Assembly: GCA_903961095.1 (NCBI GenBank)
Contig: CAJCDH010000175.1
Span: 1 to 42,839, forward strand
Origin: an uncultured Burkholderiales bacterium
Lineage (GTDB): Bacteria > Pseudomonadota > Gammaproteobacteria > Burkholderiales > Burkholderiaceae_C
Direction of reading: 5' to 3'
Length of the DNA: 42,839 bases
Program-made: the position numbers and the translations under genes
Part shown: positions 30,406 to 39,965 of the stretch, piece by piece
How positions within the stretch are numbered: position 1 is the stretch's first letter
Layout of the letters: each line of letters starts with the position of its first letter
Notes under the pieces: generated by a model
Database searches by the model: none
What the model was told of the DNA's origin: nothing
Seen by the model: only the letters and a program-made list of their open reading frames with translations

Positions 30406-31493
30406 GAAGTAACTCCCTCTTGGTTTAAAACCACGGTGTCCTGCACTGATACAGCCATCCTCAGCGAAGCACCAGGCATAAGATTTGGATGGCTTTGCAA
30501 CTCGACTGACGGCATGCGAACCTGAACCCTTATGTCGTTGGGCAGTTTGACCTCTAAAAGAGAGCTATCACCTTGGTACACCACATGAAGCAAGTGACCT
30601 GTAAATTCATTGAACTCAGAATTTAAATTTTCCTGACTCCCCAGGACCCTTAGGCGCTCAGGGCGAAGCATCAGAAGTGCAGCACCATGGCGTGTATCCT
30701 TGTGCAGGGTCTTGAAAGAAAAATTAGAAAAACTGGCGATACCATTTTCAATTTGAACGGGCACAAAAGTAGATTCCCCAATGAACTCTGCTACAAATTT
30801 GTTCAGTGGTCTTTCGTAAATGGCGCGGGGCGTATCCAACTGCATGATCTTGCCAAAATTAATCACAGCAATTCGATCGGACATGGTCAGAGCTTCACGT
30901 TGATCATGCGTCACATAGACCGTTGTCATGCCTAATTTCTCGTGCAACTGCCGCAATTCAATTTGCATGTGCTCGCGCAGTTGTTTGTCTAGCGCAGAAA
31001 GTGGTTCATCCATGAGCATGATGCGAGGTTCAAAGACCATGGCTCTGGCCAGCGCCACCCGCTGCTTTTGGCCACCTGACAATTGGTCAATGCCTCGTTT
31101 TCCGTAGCCTCCCAAGCGCACCATCTCGAGTGATCGCTCGACTCGCTCTTGGGCTGCTAGCCCTTTCACACCTCTGATCTTTAAGGGATAAGCCACATTC
31201 TCAGCCACAGTCATGTGAGGGAATAAAGCGTAATTTTGAAAAACCATGCCCACATCGCGCTGATGCGGCGGGACACACACCATCTCTTTATCGCCAAACC
31301 TTACGCTACCGCCATCAGGGCGGGTAAAGCCAGCCAATACCGTGAGAAGAGTGGTCTTGCCAGAGCCCGAAGGCCCTAGCAAGGTTAAAAACTCACCACT
31401 TTTAATTTCCAAATCAACATGATCTAAAGCATAAGTAGAACCATACTTTTTCGTGATTTTTTCAATGGAAATTGGCAGAGAGGCGTTTTTCAC
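30402..31493 (-). CDS. Polyamine-type ABC transporter ATP-binding protein (PotA-like)
   Basis: GPSGSGKTTLL, LSGGQKQRVALARAM, MLMDEPLSALD, C-terminal TOBE region. Confidence 0.92.
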   Translation of the reverse strand: MKNASLPISIEKITKKYGSTYALDHVDLEIKSGEFLTLLGPSGSGKTTLLTVLAGFTRPDGGSVRFGDKEMVCVPPHQRDVGMVFQNYALFPHMTVAENVAYPLKIRGVKGLAAQERVERSLEMVRLGGYGKRGIDQLSGGQKQRVALARAMVFEPRIMLMDEPLSALDKQLREHMQIELRQLHEKLGMTTVYVTHDQREALTMSDRIAVINFGKIMQLDTPRAIYERPLNKFVAEFIGESTFVPVQIENGIASFSNFSFKTLHKDTRHGAALLMLRPERLRVLGSQENLNSEFNEFTGHLLHVVYQGDSSLLEVKLPNDIRVQVRMPSVELQSHPNLMPGASLRMAVSVQDTVVLNQEGVTS

Positions 31494-31509
31494 AGGCAGG
31501 CTTCAAAAA

Positions 31510-32565
31510 TTATTCAGTCAACATGTTTTGATAAAGCTCGGAGGCGCGGCCTTCAAACTTGGTATACCAAGCCAAATCAATCGGCAGTTGTTTGGCTGCG
31601 TTGTCTGGATGCGATGGCAAAGTTTTGGCATATGCGGGAGTAATGGCCGAGCCCTCATAGGCTTTTTTATTGGTAGGTCCGTAAGTGATGTACTTGGTGA
31701 ATTCAGCTTGGTATTGAGGCTTGCTAATCTCGTTCAGAAATCTCATGGCCAAGGCTTTATTGGGTGCACCCTTCGGTACGCCAAAGCAGTCGTAATCTAA
31801 CAAGCCTTGGTTAAATGTGTACGCGACTTGCGCACCGTCCTTGGCCACCACATCGAAACGGCCGTTCCATCCTGTGATCATGTCCACCTCGCCATCCTTC
31901 ATCAGTTGTGCATGCTGTGCACCGGATGACCACCAAACAGCAACATGGGGCTTGAGTTCTTTGATTTTCTTAATTGCGCGCTCAATACCGCCAGGTGCTG
32001 ATAGCACCTCATAAACCTTGTTTGGAGGCACACCATCTGCCATCAATGCTGGCTCAAGCGCGCCGGCAACACCCTTGCGATAAGAACGCTTACCAGGGAA
32101 TTTTTTCACGTCCCAAAAGTCAGCCCAACTTTGAGGACCATTTCTGCCATATGTTTTTGTATTCCAGGCTAGAACTGTCGAAAACACATCGCCACCGACA
32201 CAGTGCTCTTGCGTGAAGCCTGGTGCAAATGTAGACACATCGATGGTCTTGTAATCTAAAGATTCGAGCAGGCCCTCTGCGCCAGCACGAGCCGCACTGC
32301 CAGACCCACTTGCAACGATGTCCCAAGTGACTGCACCTGCCTTCACTTTCAATCTCAAGTCTGCAATACCAGTATAGGTTTCTTCCTTGACGGTAATGCC
32401 CAAGGCTTTTGCAGCAGGCTGAAACAAAGCTTTACTTTGACCTTCTTGGTACGCCCCTCCAAAGGAGACGATTGTCAATTGGGCACTCGCATTGCCCACC
32501 CATGACATGACGGCCACCAATGCACTGACCGATACAATTTTCTTAAAAATTTGCTGACTCAACAT
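31510..32565 (-). CDS. Polyamine-type ABC transporter substrate-binding protein (PotD-like)
   Basis: Signal peptide MLSQQIFKKIVSVSALVAVMSWVGNASAQ; LTIVSFGGAYQEGQSKAL...; start reset. Confidence 0.88.
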   Translation of the reverse strand: MLSQQIFKKIVSVSALVAVMSWVGNASAQLTIVSFGGAYQEGQSKALFQPAAKALGITVKEETYTGIADLRLKVKAGAVTWDIVASGSGSAARAGAEGLLESLDYKTIDVSTFAPGFTQEHCVGGDVFSTVLAWNTKTYGRNGPQSWADFWDVKKFPGKRSYRKGVAGALEPALMADGVPPNKVYEVLSAPGGIERAIKKIKELKPHVAVWWSSGAQHAQLMKDGEVDMITGWNGRFDVVAKDGAQVAYTFNQGLLDYDCFGVPKGAPNKALAMRFLNEISKPQYQAEFTKYITYGPTNKKAYEGSAITPAYAKTLPSHPDNAAKQLPIDLAWYTKFEGRASELYQNMLTE

Positions 32566-32666
32566 TGCAATTCTCCCTTGTAAAAAAGACATGAAAACCA
32601 ACCAGAACCGAAATTTTCTGAAGCGCAGGACGTTTCAAATATAGAAATTGATTGGCATCCTCAAAA

Positions 32667-32704
32667 GTGCCATTATCGAAACTCCACCATACCAATTTCA
32701 AAAT
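32667..32704. promoter_or_regulatory. Candidate MocR operator, copy B
   Basis: GTGCCATTATCGAAAC-6-ATACCAATTTCAAAAT, 22-bp period, in the ALDH/SBP intergenic region. Confidence 0.45.
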
Positions 32705-32716
32705 ACTCGAGCAAGC

Positions 32717-34210
32717 TCAAATTCGCGCCACCACACTTTTGGTTTTGCAATAACTCCCCACTGCCTCCAGCCCTTTCTCACGGCCAAAACCAGAGTGTTT
32801 ATTGCCACCAAAAGGCACGGCAATACCTCCCGCAAAATACTCATTCACATAAATCTGTCCGGCATCAATCTGCTGTGCCAATCGGTGGGCTGCACTTAAA
32901 TCTTTGGTGAAAATTCCTGCCACCAAACCAAACTGCGTGCCATTCGCTAAATGAACCGCTTCTTCAATGTCAACAAATGTTTGAATACAAAGCACCGGGC
33001 CGAATATTTCCTGCTGCACCGCAGGGTCAAGCAATGGCACCCGATCCAATAATGTGGGTTCATAAAACCAGCCCAGGCCTGTGTGAGGGTCGGTCTTGCT
33101 ATTGCCACCGCTTAGCACCTGAATACCTCTTGACTTGGCTGACTCAACATGGCCAGACACTCGCTTTAATTGCAACTCAGAATTGAGGGGCCCCATGCCT
33201 GAATTTCGAAGGCCGTGTCCTAAGTGAATGGCTTTGGTTTTTTTCAAAACCTTTTCAACCAAGGCCGCATGAATTGATTCATGCACCAGCAAGCGCGAAC
33301 CCGCTGAACATATTTGACCCGCATTTTCAAAAATGCCTGCAATCACATTATCAGCTGTGAGTTCTAAATCGCAATCAGCTAACGCAACAATGGGCGACTT
33401 ACCGCCCAACTCTAACAGCACGTGCGTGATGTTAGACGCCGCCATCCGCATCACATCGATGCCTGTGGTCACAGAGCCTGTGAACGTGATGTGGTGAACA
33501 CCAGGGTGTTTCACCAATGCTGCGCCGGCGGCCTGCCCTGTGCCTGTGATGACATTGAAAACACCTTTTGGCAAACCCGCTTCAATACACAACTCAGCCA
33601 AAATAAGGGCCGTTAAGGGTGTCTGCTCTGCAGGCTTTGCAATCACAGTGCAACCAGCAGCCAGCGCTGGGGCAATTCCCCTGGCTGCAGTTGACAGAGG
33701 GTAATTCCAAGGAATGATGTGCGCCGTGACACCCAGGGGCTCATTCATTGTGTAAGCCACATAATCGGGCCCGAGTGGAATACTGATGCCTTGGTATTTG
33801 TCGCAGGCACCCGCATAGTAGTCAAAACAATTGGCAGCACCTGCTACGTCTCCCATCGCTTCATCTAATCTCTTTCCAGCGTCTAAGGCCTCGACAAAAG
33901 AAAGCCTGTCCGAATTCTTTCGAATGAGCTCAGCCACTTTTCTTAAAAGCTTTCCACGCTGCGAGGGCGTCACACGCGACCACTCCGCTTTCAGGGCTTG
34001 TTGAGAAGATGCAACGGCACGGTCTACATCTTCAGCTTGACCCGCTGCGAATTCTGCAAAGACGCGAGCTGTTGCAGGATCCCAAGTTGCCATCGCTTGG
34101 CGACTTTCTGCTGCAACAGATTCGCCATCAATGAAGAGTGCATTGGGCAGTCCCTCGACCTTGCCAGTTGCCAAGTAATCCTTGACGGATGTCGCCAGGT
34201 CAAAGGCCAT
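32717..34210 (-). CDS. NAD(P)-dependent aldehyde dehydrogenase
   Basis: IIPWNYPL, VLLELGGKSPIVALADCD, NAGQICSAGSRLLVHE. Confidence 0.92.
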   Translation of the reverse strand: MAFDLATSVKDYLATGKVEGLPNALFIDGESVAAESRQAMATWDPATARVFAEFAAGQAEDVDRAVASSQQALKAEWSRVTPSQRGKLLRKVAELIRKNSDRLSFVEALDAGKRLDEAMGDVAGAANCFDYYAGACDKYQGISIPLGPDYVAYTMNEPLGVTAHIIPWNYPLSTAARGIAPALAAGCTVIAKPAEQTPLTALILAELCIEAGLPKGVFNVITGTGQAAGAALVKHPGVHHITFTGSVTTGIDVMRMAASNITHVLLELGGKSPIVALADCDLELTADNVIAGIFENAGQICSAGSRLLVHESIHAALVEKVLKKTKAIHLGHGLRNSGMGPLNSELQLKRVSGHVESAKSRGIQVLSGGNSKTDPHTGLGWFYEPTLLDRVPLLDPAVQQEIFGPVLCIQTFVDIEEAVHLANGTQFGLVAGIFTKDLSAAHRLAQQIDAGQIYVNEYFAGGIAVPFGGNKHSGFGREKGLEAVGSYCKTKSVVARI

Positions 34211-35314
34211 CTACTTCACCTCACTGACCTGATAGGTGGCGCGACTTAACCAATCAGGACTGATCTCGACACCCCAGCCAGGCCCCTCGGGCAGAGCAAT
34301 CATGCCGTCCTTGATTTTGTATGGTGATTGCACATACAGACCTTCTTGCCAGGGGTAGTAATCGGCACCTTCTATGGAATATTCCAAATATTTACCAGGA
34401 TTGGGAATGGCACACAACAGGTGCATGGTGAACAATGTAACCAAAGACCAATTGGCGCTGTGGGGTGTACATGGAAGCCCAGCAGCATGCGCCATTTGGG
34501 CCACTTGCATACTGCGCAGCATGCCGCCCATGTAGCAAACATCGGGCTGGACAATGTCCACAACCTTTGACTCAATCATGTGCTTCCAGATTGGCAAGTA
34601 GCAATCTTGCTCACCACCCGTCACATCCAAGCTCAAAGCCTCTCGAACTTCACGCGTTTGATCTAGCTCCCAGTAAGGACAGGGCTCTTCAAAGTGCGCA
34701 ACCCCGTTGTCTTCTAAAATTTTGCCAACTTGTATGGCACGTGCCGGCGAGTAACAACTGTTGCCATCCACCATCAACTCGGCTTGATCACCTAGCGCTT
34801 TTCGCATGGTTGGGACAATTTCTTCCGTACGCCCTTCCCACTCGTCTTGATCTCTGCCACATTCGGCTCCAACCCTGAATTTAAAAGCGGTAAAGCCGTC
34901 TCGTTCTTGAAGTTCTTGCATCCTTCGCGCTTCATCTTTGGGTGTAATGTCTCGCTTCATGGAGGATGCGTAGGCCCGAAGGGGTTTAACATGCCCCCCC
35001 AATAATTCGCAAACAGGCTTTCCTTGCAACTTACCCAACAAATCCCAGACTGCAGTTTCTACCCCGCCCATGGCGCGGTAAATGTAGGAGCCTGGAAACT
35101 TGTATTCCTTGTCGTGCACCAATGCCATTAAGCCTGCCATGTCATGAATGTCATGTCCCAAGGCATATGGCGCAACCTGACGGTGCAAGATGAGTGAGCT
35201 GATGTCTGAGTTGTAAGTTGAAACTTGCCCCCAGCCCTGAGATCCATCCTCCGCAGTGACCCTTGTAAAACCAACAAAGAGATCACTGAAGGTTTCTATG
35301 CATTTGATTTTCAT
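34211..35314 (-). CDS. Mandelate racemase/muconate lactonizing enzyme family protein (MR-type sugar-acid dehydratase or racemase)
   Basis: MKIKCIETFSDLF...; metal ligands LMVDGNS, FEEPCP, TGGEQ; VDIVQPDV and CTPHS consistent with the MR-subgroup Asp-His dyad. Confidence 0.88.
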   Translation of the reverse strand: MKIKCIETFSDLFVGFTRVTAEDGSQGWGQVSTYNSDISSLILHRQVAPYALGHDIHDMAGLMALVHDKEYKFPGSYIYRAMGGVETAVWDLLGKLQGKPVCELLGGHVKPLRAYASSMKRDITPKDEARRMQELQERDGFTAFKFRVGAECGRDQDEWEGRTEEIVPTMRKALGDQAELMVDGNSCYSPARAIQVGKILEDNGVAHFEEPCPYWELDQTREVREALSLDVTGGEQDCYLPIWKHMIESKVVDIVQPDVCYMGGMLRSMQVAQMAHAAGLPCTPHSANWSLVTLFTMHLLCAIPNPGKYLEYSIEGADYYPWQEGLYVQSPYKIKDGMIALPEGPGWGVEISPDWLSRATYQVSEVK

Positions 35315-35349
35315 ACTCACATGATCCCAAGGCATTGGTAGGGAAAGAA

Positions 35350-35387
35350 GGTCCATTTTGAAGAATGAGTGATACCATTTTGAAAAT
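35350..35387. promoter_or_regulatory. Candidate MocR operator, copy A
   Basis: GGTCCATTTTGAAGAA-6-ATACCATTTTGAAAAT: exact CCATTTTGAA direct repeat at 22-bp period between MR-enolase and mocR. Confidence 0.55.
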
Positions 35388-35402
35388 TAAATGGAGTCAA
35401 CG

Positions 35403-36905
35403 ATGGTCAAACGCGCGCGTGGTTCTTTGTTACTTTCTATCAAATTTGACAGGAATTCGCACCAACCCATTAGCACTCAGCTTTATGTTGCGATGCGAGA
35501 GTTGATTCTGGCTGGCGGATTTTTAGCCGGTGAACGTTTGCCTGCAACTCGAATCTTGGCCAAAGATTTGGGCATTTCCAGAACCACCGTCATTGAAGTC
35601 TTTGACCGGCTCACTTCAGAAAGCTTGGTGACCTCCAAAACTGGGGCTGGTACTTATGTCAGCAAGGCGCTAAGCGCTGAACGACCCAAGGCTGTCGTAT
35701 TGCAAACCGAGCTTCAAAATCAGCGCGCACCGCAACTTTCCAAATTGATGGGACAAGCCTTTCTTCGTTTCAGTGATCGCAAAAGACTGCCCCACGCGCC
35801 TCGCGCCTTCACAACCGCCTTGCCTGCCTTCGATTTTTTTCCGATGGCGCAATGGGCCAGACTCTCGGCCAAGTACATGCGCGGCTCTCGCGAAGACGTC
35901 ATGGGCTATGGCGACCCCAACGGCGCAGCCCAATTGCGCCGGGCCATCGCTTCCCATTTGCGCGTCAACAGAGGTATATCTTGTGAACCAGAGCAAATTT
36001 TCATAGTCAGTGGTGCCCAACAAGCCTTCCATTTGATTGGCTCCACATTGGTCAATCCTGGTGAAAATGTTTGGTTCGAAAATCCTGGTGCCATCGGCGC
36101 ACGAAATAGCTTGATTGCTTGCGGCGCCAACCTGATTCCCGTCCCTGTCGACAGCGAAGGCTTAAGGGTCGAAGACGCCTTAAGAATGTGCCCTGAATTC
36201 AGGCTGGCTTTTGTCACACCCTCGCATCAGCAACCCATGGGTAGCGTCATGAGCCTTGAACGCCGTTTTGCATTGCTGAGTGCCGCAGAAAAGGCCAAGG
36301 CTTGGATCATTGAAGATGACTATGACGGTGAATTTTTCTTTGGCAGTCACCCACCTCCCACGCTTAAAAGTGTGGACACCACTGGGCAAGTTATTTATGT
36401 AGGTACCTTCAGCAAATCTCTATTTCCAGCCCTGCGACTGGGCTATATGTTGGTACCTGATAGTTTGGTAAACACCTTTCAAACCATCATGTGCAATTAC
36501 TTACAAGGGGTCCCTTCTCATACACAATCGATGGTTGCCGAATTCATTGATGAAGGTCATTTCTCATCACACGTTAGGCGCATGAGGCTCATCTATGAGG
36601 AAAGACATGAGGCCTTGATCAGAGTAGCCCAGCAAAAATTAAGTGGCCTGCTTGAAGTCGAAACGACTCGAAGTGGGCTGCATACGATTGCTCATTTGCC
36701 GCGACAACTTTCTGAAATTGAAATTTCTAAAGCGGCCGAGCTCCTCAATGTCACCGCCTCCCCATTGGGCAGGTATGCGCTAGCCCCCTTGAAAACGCAA
36801 GGTTTGGTTCTAGGATTTGGGGGTGTCAACCCCCAACAAATTCAAGCAGGCTTAGAAGTATTGGCCAGCGTTCTTGAGAATCAGCAGAAACTAAAGCTCG
36901 GATGA
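35403..36905 (+). CDS. MocR/GabR family PLP-dependent transcriptional regulator
   Basis: GntR-type wHTH AGERLPATRILAKDLGISRTTVIEVFDRL fused to a class I aminotransferase-like domain with PLP-Lys motif GTFSKSLFPALRLGY. Confidence 0.92.
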   Translation: MVKRARGSLLLSIKFDRNSHQPISTQLYVAMRELILAGGFLAGERLPATRILAKDLGISRTTVIEVFDRLTSESLVTSKTGAGTYVSKALSAERPKAVVLQTELQNQRAPQLSKLMGQAFLRFSDRKRLPHAPRAFTTALPAFDFFPMAQWARLSAKYMRGSREDVMGYGDPNGAAQLRRAIASHLRVNRGISCEPEQIFIVSGAQQAFHLIGSTLVNPGENVWFENPGAIGARNSLIACGANLIPVPVDSEGLRVEDALRMCPEFRLAFVTPSHQQPMGSVMSLERRFALLSAAEKAKAWIIEDDYDGEFFFGSHPPPTLKSVDTTGQVIYVGTFSKSLFPALRLGYMLVPDSLVNTFQTIMCNYLQGVPSHTQSMVAEFIDEGHFSSHVRRMRLIYEERHEALIRVAQQKLSGLLEVETTRSGLHTIAHLPRQLSEIEISKAAELLNVTASPLGRYALAPLKTQGLVLGFGGVNPQQIQAGLEVLASVLENQQKLKLG

Positions 36906-36911
36906 ACTCAG

Positions 36912-36949
36912 TCTTTTTACGTGGTTTGCTAATATCTTCAAAACGGACC
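36912..36949. promoter_or_regulatory. Candidate MocR operator, copy C (inverted orientation)
   Basis: Minus strand GGTCCGTTTTGAAGAT-6-AAACCACGTAAAAAGA, 22-bp period, upstream of the GMC gene. Confidence 0.45.
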
Positions 36950-37002
36950 TTTTCACCAGACCAATGCCTGTGAAAAACTGAGCTTTTAAAAGCTAAAAAA
37001 CT

Positions 37003-38622
37003 TTGACCGAATTCGATTTTATTGTTGTGGGCGCGGGATCAGCAGGGTGCGTCATGGCCAACCGACTTTCGGCCTGCGGGCGATTTAAGGTTTTGTTGCT
37101 CGAAGCTGGCGGAAGTGATCAGCGCCTGTGGCTGAAGGTCCCCATTGGCTATGGCATGTCTTTTTTCAATCCGAGTGTCAATTGGATGTATCAGACTGAG
37201 CCCGATCCACAACTGAATCACCGCTCCGGTTATTGGCCTCGGGGTAAGGTCTTAGGCGGCTCTAGTGCCATCAACGCCATGGTTTTTATCAGAGGTCAAG
37301 CCCGTGATTTCGATGATTGGGCCAACTTAGGAAACCCTGGTTGGTCGTATCAGGATGTACTTCCTTACTTTAAAAAATTAGAAGACAGCCCCCACGGACC
37401 TAGCACATCGAGAGGTGTGAATGGCCCTTTGCATGTGAGCGACGTATCGAAACAGGTGCATCCTTTGTGCGAGCAGTTTTTAAAAGCTGGCGAAGAGCTG
37501 GGCCTGAAAAGAAATGCTGACATCAACGGCGATTCTCAAGAAGGTGTTTGCATCAATCAAATCACCACACGGAATGGTTTTCGAGAATCTGCCAGCAGTG
37601 CTTATCTCAAACCAGCCCTCAAAAGACCTAATTTAAAAGTCATCACGCACGCACATGCCTCGCGGGTACTTTTTGAAAATCGAAAAGCAGTAGGCATTGA
37701 ATTCCTCCAAGATGGCATCAAGCTCAGCGCTCGAGCAAGTCGTGAAGTCATTCTTTCTGCAGGCTCTATCAATACACCTCAAATACTCCAACTGTCTGGC
37801 GTGGGGCCTGGACAACTCTTGCAAAAGTTCAATATTCCCTTAGTGATCGATAGCCCAGCCGTTGGACAAAACTTGCAGGATCATTTGTGCATTGACTATA
37901 TGTACAGAGCCAAAGTACCCACATTGAACAAACAATTGGGTAGCTTGTGGGGACAAATTTGGTCGGGGCTTCAATACATGACAAAGCGTCAAGGACCACT
38001 GTCCTTGAGCATCAACCAAGGTGGCGGTTTCTGTAAATCAACAGAACAGTCTTCGCATCCCGACATGCAACTTTATTTTTCGCCACTCAGCTACCTTAAG
38101 GCAACGCCAGGCAAAAGAAAACTGACAGCACCTGACGCATTTCCGGGATTCTTGTTGAGCGCGCAACCTTGTCGCCCCGAAAGTCGCGGCAGCATCCATA
38201 TTCAAAGTCTAGACCCGCACCAAGCACCTCAGATATGGCCTAATTCACTTGCAAGCCCTGCTGACAAAGCCGCCATGCTTCTTGCTGCTCAGTGGTTGCG
38301 CAAGCTGGCAGGAACGCCCTCTCTGGGAAGCATCATTGATCATGAAATATTGCCAGGCCCTGAAGTCAAAAGCATCGATCAAATGATGACTGATATTTAC
38401 GCAAGAGCATCAACCGTATACCATCCTGTGAGTACTTGCAGAATGGGAGCTCACATTGACAATGCGGTTGTAGACTCACAACTTAGGGCCCATGGTCTTC
38501 AGTCTTTAAGAGTCGTTGATGCCTCCGTTTTTCCAACACTCACATCGGGCAACACCAATGCCCCGACCCTCATGGTTGCAGAAAAAGCTGCAGACATGGT
38601 CTTAGCAGATCATCAAGATTAA
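37003..38622 (+). CDS. GMC family FAD oxidoreductase (choline/alcohol dehydrogenase-like); TTG start
   Basis: FDFIVVGAGSAGCVMANRLS, GGSSAINAMVFIRG, VILSAGSINTPQILQLSGVGP, YHPVSTCRMG. Confidence 0.92.
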   Translation: MTEFDFIVVGAGSAGCVMANRLSACGRFKVLLLEAGGSDQRLWLKVPIGYGMSFFNPSVNWMYQTEPDPQLNHRSGYWPRGKVLGGSSAINAMVFIRGQARDFDDWANLGNPGWSYQDVLPYFKKLEDSPHGPSTSRGVNGPLHVSDVSKQVHPLCEQFLKAGEELGLKRNADINGDSQEGVCINQITTRNGFRESASSAYLKPALKRPNLKVITHAHASRVLFENRKAVGIEFLQDGIKLSARASREVILSAGSINTPQILQLSGVGPGQLLQKFNIPLVIDSPAVGQNLQDHLCIDYMYRAKVPTLNKQLGSLWGQIWSGLQYMTKRQGPLSLSINQGGGFCKSTEQSSHPDMQLYFSPLSYLKATPGKRKLTAPDAFPGFLLSAQPCRPESRGSIHIQSLDPHQAPQIWPNSLASPADKAAMLLAAQWLRKLAGTPSLGSIIDHEILPGPEVKSIDQMMTDIYARASTVYHPVSTCRMGAHIDNAVVDSQLRAHGLQSLRVVDASVFPTLTSGNTNAPTLMVAEKAADMVLADHQD

Positions 38623-38639
38623 CCCAAGGATCAGATTTC

Positions 38640-39932
38640 ATGTCATCTCTTGCTCTCATGGAAAACTGCAAACTCAGTCCGTACTGGTGGGAAAAAACGC
38701 CAAGACCCGTCTCACAGGAGAAAGCCTTACCTAGCTCTGTCGATGTCTTGGTCATAGGCGCGGGTTACACAGGGCTGCATGCAGCCTTGCAAACAGCCAG
38801 GGGAGGACGATCAACTTGGGTCATCGATGCGGAGGACGCTGGATGGGGTTGCAGTTCACGCAATGGCGGACAGATTTCAACCAGCATCAAGCCCACCTTT
38901 GAATCGCTGTCTCAACAACATGGTTCGAAAAAAGCCTTTGAGATCTTGAAGGAAGGGCAAAAATCGTTGGCATGGATTCAGCATTTTGTAGAGTCTGAAA
39001 AAATTGATTGTGATTTTGCCAACGTGGGGCGATTTCATGCTGCTCACAACGCTGAGCAATACGAAGCATTGGCAAAGAAGCTGACAAATCAGCCCAAGGG
39101 GCTTGAAGCAAAGGCTCATGTTGTTCCCCGATCAGAACAAAGGCAAGAATTGGGCTCAGATGTTTACTGGGGTGGTGTTGTTTATGAACAGCATTGCTCT
39201 GTTGATCCAGCGGCTTACCACCAAGGGCTTCTTGAGCGAGCTGTTTCAGCAGGTGTTGAAATCATCTCCAAATGCCCCGCTTTGAATATTCAAAAGAACA
39301 GCAATGGCTTCGAAATACAAACAACAAGAGGCATCATCAAAGCGAAAAATGTTGTCATTGCGACCAACGGCTATACCGGTAAACTCACACCCTGGCTTCA
39401 AAGACGTGTTATTCCCATTGGCAGTTACATGATTGCCACAGAGGCTTTACCGCCAGGCTTGATGGACAGACTGATCCCCAAAGATCGAATTGTCAGCGAT
39501 ACAAGACGCGTTGTTTATTACTACCGCTCGTCTCCCGATCGAACACGTATTTTGTTTGGTGGCAGAGTCTCACACCAAGAAACAGACCCTCGAATAAGTG
39601 GCCCCAAGCTTCACCATGACATGTCTGAAATTTTTCCAGAACTGAAAAATGTGGCCATCAGCCATTCTTGGTGCGGTTTTGTGGCTTACACATTTGATGA
39701 ACTCATGCACACAGGTGTGCATGATGGCATGCATTACGCCATGGGTTATTGCGGAGCTGGCGTGGGAACATCCAGCTACTTTGGCATGCGAATTGGTCAG
39801 CAAGTCTTGGGCTTGAAAGAAGGCAACACGGCCTTAGACGGTTTGCCATTCCAGACTCGCCCTTTTTACACTGGCAATCCTTGGTTTTTAGCGCCTTCCA
39901 TTCGCTACTACAGGTGGCTAGACAGTTTTTAA
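38640..39932 (+). CDS. FAD-dependent amine oxidase, PuuB-like (DAO superfamily)
   Basis: DVLVIGAGYTGLHAALQTARGG...DAEDAGWGCSSRNGGQ (typical of gamma-glutamylputrescine oxidoreductases). Confidence 0.88.
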   Translation: MSSLALMENCKLSPYWWEKTPRPVSQEKALPSSVDVLVIGAGYTGLHAALQTARGGRSTWVIDAEDAGWGCSSRNGGQISTSIKPTFESLSQQHGSKKAFEILKEGQKSLAWIQHFVESEKIDCDFANVGRFHAAHNAEQYEALAKKLTNQPKGLEAKAHVVPRSEQRQELGSDVYWGGVVYEQHCSVDPAAYHQGLLERAVSAGVEIISKCPALNIQKNSNGFEIQTTRGIIKAKNVVIATNGYTGKLTPWLQRRVIPIGSYMIATEALPPGLMDRLIPKDRIVSDTRRVVYYYRSSPDRTRILFGGRVSHQETDPRISGPKLHHDMSEIFPELKNVAISHSWCGFVAYTFDELMHTGVHDGMHYAMGYCGAGVGTSSYFGMRIGQQVLGLKEGNTALDGLPFQTRPFYTGNPWFLAPSIRYYRWLDSF

Positions 39933-39965
39933 AAGTCAAGCATCATTGCCGCCAAATAAACTGTC

